DNA of 14,352 nucleotides, taken from NCBI GenBank assembly GCA_002898615.1, contig BEIB01000017.1:1-14352 (forward strand), given 5' to 3'. This DNA is from a bacterium HR25 (GTDB taxonomy: Bacteria; Chloroflexota; Dehalococcoidia; SM23-28-2; HRbin24). Positions 12,293 through 14,352 of the stretch are shown here, piece after piece (position 1 is the first letter of the stretch; each line of letters opens with the position of its first letter). A program made the position numbers and the translations under genes. The notes below the pieces were generated by a model that did no database searches, was not told the DNA's origin, and saw only the letters and a list, made by a program, of their open reading frames with translations.

Positions 12293-14352
12293 CTAGGAGC
12301 GCCGCCGACGCCTCAGCAGGGGCAGCAGTGCCGTCACCGCTAGCGCCGCTGCCGCCAGCCCCAGGCCCAAGAGATAGAGGCCGCCCCTGCTCATCTGGAA
12401 GGCCGGGCCACCGCCGCCCCGTGGAAGCTCCCTGATGATGACCCCACCCACCTGGGACACCGTCACGTTAGCGGTGTCGGAGTCGCTCACCTCACCACCG
12501 TCGAACTGGCCGCGAACGACGGCGGTGTTGGGGAAGGTGCCGGCCTTGGTATAGGTCTTGGTGGCCTGCACCTGGCAGGACTCCCCGGGCTCCAGGGTGC
12601 CGTCGCCGCAGGGCACGTTCAGCAGGCCCAGCGCCTCATCCGTGATGGTGACGTTGGTCAGAGTCACGTTTCCGGTATTCCTGGCCGTGAGGGTGTAGGT
12701 CACCTGGAGCGGAGCCTCGCCAGAGGTGGGGCTGGCCGACTTCTCCAGGTCGATCCCTGCCTGGATGGGGAGGGAGTTGGTGAAGATGCAGAGCACGGCA
12801 TCCCCGGCGCCCAGCTCCACCGTCACCGAGGACCCGCCCGTCGCCCCGTTGTCGCACTCCACGCTCACGTCGTAGCCCGGCTTGGTGGTCTCCTGCACGC
12901 CGTACTCACCAGGCACCAGTACCAGAGACTGGCTGCCACCGGCGGCGGCAAAGGAGAGGGCCTGAGTGCCGGAGTCGCCGGTGACCGTGAAGGACCAAGT
13001 GCTGCCAGGGACCAGTCCCTCCACCGCCTTGACGACCGTCAGGGTGGCCAGCTCCTGGTTGCCGAAGCTCACCACCACCTCCTGCCCAGGTTCCAGCTCC
13101 ACCGTCCGGCAGGTGGGTGTGGTGGGACGCCACCCATCCCGAGTGCCCTCACCCACCGAGTAGACCCCAGCGTCCAGTCCCGTGAAGGTCACGGTGCCGT
13201 CCTGCCCAGTGGTGCCAGTGCCCACCGCCCCGCCCTCGCACGCGTCCCCAGAGTAGAGCGTCATCTCCCAGCCAGAGAGGTCAGGCTCCCCCCCGTCCTG
13301 GTCGCCGTCGCCGTTCAGATCGCTGAACTTGTGAGCAGTGATGCTCACCGGCCGGGCCACGTTGGTGAAGGTGCAGGTGACGTCCTCGCCAGGACCCAGC
13401 TCCACCGTCACCGAGGACCCGCCCGTCGCCCCGTTGTCGCACTCCACGCTCACGTCGTAGCCCGGCTTCGTCGTCTCGCTGACGGTGTACTCGCCAGCGT
13501 CCAGGTCGGAGAAGGTCCGCTGCCCGCCGCCCCCAGGCAGGGTGAAGTCGCCCAGGTCGCCGCTGAAGCCCCAGTCATCGTCCGGCGCCTGGCCCTCCAC
13601 CACCTTGACGACCGTCAGGGTGGCCAGCTCCTGGTTGCCGAAGCTCACCGTGGCTGAGCCGCCAGGAGACAGGGTGACGTTCTGGCAAAGGGAGGTGGTG
13701 TTCCGCCACCCGTCCTGCAGCGTCTCCTTCACCGAGTAGGCGCCAGGCTGGAGGTCGACGAAGGATAAGTTGCCGCTGTCATCGGTCGTCCCCGTCCCCT
13801 GGACCGTCCCCGTGCAGCCACTGCCGGCATAGAGCGTCATCTCCCAGCCAGAGAGGTCAGGCTCCCCCCCGTCCTGGTCGCCGTCGCCGTTCAGATCGCT
13901 GAACTTGTGAGCAGTGATGCTCACCGGCCGGGCCACGTTGGTGAAGGTGCAGGTGACGTCCTCGCCAGGACCCAGCTCCACCGTCACCGAGGACCCGCCC
14001 GTCGCCCCGTTGTCGCACTCCACGCTCACGTCGTAGCCCGGCTTCGTCGTCTCGCTGACGGTGTACTCGCCAGCGTCCAGGTCGGAGAAGGTCCGCTGCC
14101 CGCCGCCCCCAGGCAGGGTGAAGTCGCCCAGGTCGCCGCTGAAGCCCCAGTCATCGTCCGGCGCCTGGCCCTCCACCACCTTGACGACCGTCAGGGTGGC
14201 CAGCTCCTGGTTGCCGAAGCTCACCGTGGCTGAGCCGCCAGGAGACAGGGTGACGTTCTGGCAAAGGGAGGTGGTGTTCCGCCACCCGTCCTGCAGCGTC
14301 TCCTTCACCGAGTAGGCGCCAGGCTGGAGGTCGACGAAGGATAAGTTGCCGC
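12293..14352 (-). CDS. Large modular surface protein (SdrD_B/Cna-B-like repeats), N-terminus outside the window
   Basis: At least 685 residues; the frame is open to the window edge, and the GTG at 14308 is an internal Val of a repeat, not a start. From the N-terminal side come alternating modules of about 95 residues. One is SdrD_B-like, with ITAHKFSDLNGDGDQDGGEP (a Ca-binding-type Asp/Asn loop) and GAYSVKETLQDGW. The other is Cna-B/pilin-like, from LATLTVVK through YTVSETTKPGYDV to VTCTFTN. Lys, Glu and Asn in that second module sit where Cna-B domains form an internal isopeptide bond, and paired Cys could form disulfides. One partial and one full identical unit are followed by a diverged third, then a DUF11-like domain (IDLEKSASPTSGEAPLQVTYTLT), a Gly-rich LPRGG stretch, one transmembrane helix and RRRRRS. 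The role is probably cell-surface stalk or adhesin. Confidence 0.88.
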   Translation of the reverse strand, partial: GNLSFVDLQPGAYSVKETLQDGWRNTTSLCQNVTLSPGGSATVSFGNQELATLTVVKVVEGQAPDDDWGFSGDLGDFTLPGGGGQRTFSDLDAGEYTVSETTKPGYDVSVECDNGATGGSSVTVELGPGEDVTCTFTNVARPVSITAHKFSDLNGDGDQDGGEPDLSGWEMTLYAGSGCTGTVQGTGTTDDSGNLSFVDLQPGAYSVKETLQDGWRNTTSLCQNVTLSPGGSATVSFGNQELATLTVVKVVEGQAPDDDWGFSGDLGDFTLPGGGGQRTFSDLDAGEYTVSETTKPGYDVSVECDNGATGGSSVTVELGPGEDVTCTFTNVARPVSITAHKFSDLNGDGDQDGGEPDLSGWEMTLYSGDACEGGAVGTGTTGQDGTVTFTGLDAGVYSVGEGTRDGWRPTTPTCRTVELEPGQEVVVSFGNQELATLTVVKAVEGLVPGSTWSFTVTGDSGTQALSFAAAGGSQSLVLVPGEYGVQETTKPGYDVSVECDNGATGGSSVTVELGAGDAVLCIFTNSLPIQAGIDLEKSASPTSGEAPLQVTYTLTARNTGNVTLTNVTITDEALGLLNVPCGDGTLEPGESCQVQATKTYTKAGTFPNTAVVRGQFDGGEVSDSDTANVTVSQVGGVIIRELPRGGGGPAFQMSRGGLYLLGLGLAAAALAVTALLPLLRRRRRS
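12296..12427 (-). other. C-terminal anchor with sortase-like LPRGG motif
   Basis: The last 44 residues of the surface protein read LPRGG (plus 12413-12427), a short linker (GGPAFQMSRGG), a hydrophobic helix (LYLLGLGLAAAALAVTALLP) and RRRRRS. This is the layout of a cell-wall sorting signal, with Gly in place of the Thr of LPxTG. Without a sortase gene in view it may equally be a plain C-terminal membrane anchor. Confidence 0.5.
12775..13253 (-). repeat. Diverged third repeat unit of the surface protein gene
   Basis: It aligns with the 576-bp units but has diverged, with islands of exact DNA identity. For example 74 bp at 12810-12883 match 13395-13468 at an offset of 585, and the stretch around 13028-13074 matches at an offset of 576. 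The mosaic of identical and diverged segments suggests gene conversion or selection on short segments. Confidence 0.75.
13254..13829 (-). repeat. 576-bp tandem repeat, unit 1 (complete)
   Basis: It encodes exactly 192 residues, one SdrD_B-like plus one Cna-B-like module. It is followed directly by a second copy that is identical base for base as far as the window extends. The left boundary is set by the mismatch G13253/A13829; the bases from 13254 onward match those from 13830. Confidence 0.95.
13830..14352 (-). repeat. 576-bp tandem repeat, unit 2 (523 bp visible)
   Basis: By reading, it is identical to 13254-13776, with no mismatch found. It is cut by the window edge, so the number of further copies upstream in the gene cannot be known from here. 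Confidence 0.95.

Noticed and set aside
13254..14352. CRISPR-like or intergenic repeat array
   Set aside because: The repeats are long (576 bp), directly adjacent and in frame within one coding sequence.

Overview
The window is GC-rich (about two thirds G+C or more by eye) and densely packed with genes. It looks like a chromosomal segment from a Chloroflexota-type bacterium, probably in or near Dehalococcoidia/SAR202. That placement is inference. It rests on tandem acyl-CoA dehydrogenases beside a family III CoA-transferase, an F420-type luciferase-like oxidoreductase, a MEMO-family protein, a BioY biotin transporter component and a repeat-rich surface protein. No rRNA, tRNA, phage, IS or CRISPR array was found.

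Left part (1-5500): the 3' end of a CaiB/BaiF CoA-transferase on the + strand meets a - strand block: flavin reductase-like protein, then three acyl-CoA dehydrogenases. The two most downstream dehydrogenases are close tandem paralogs. Each dehydrogenase has its own -10-like box upstream, so the block may be several transcription units rather than one operon. All three lack Glu at the classical C-terminal catalytic position but keep a Glu at the isovaleryl/long-chain position. Together the genes suggest activation and oxidation of an unidentified, possibly branched or cyclic, acyl-CoA.

Middle (5500-9700): a compact + strand operon encodes an SRPBCC protein, a MEMO-family protein with an extra N-terminal domain, and a hemerythrin-like protein, with 12-15 bp gaps. 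A separate calcineurin-like phosphoesterase gene follows. It converges on a - strand lipoprotein gene with a Thr/Pro-rich linker. Upstream of the lipoprotein is the only large non-coding gap (9263-9697), which is rich in inverted repeats.

Right part (9698-14352): a - strand BioY-type protein carries an unusual extra C-terminal membrane domain. It is divergent from a + strand TIGR03617-like F420-dependent oxidoreductase with a near-consensus promoter. A strong hairpin separates that gene from the 3' part of a large - strand surface protein that runs off the window. The surface protein has SdrD_B/Cna-B-like modules encoded by an exact 576-bp tandem repeat, a DUF11-like domain, and a C-terminal LPRGG-transmembrane-arginine anchor.

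No single obvious new defence or mobile system is present. The best leads are the MEMO protein with a PqqD-like N-terminal region in an operon with hemerythrin, the BioY fusion, the shifted catalytic base in the dehydrogenase trio, the identical 576-bp repeats with their sortase-like tail, and the structured gap at 9263-9697.
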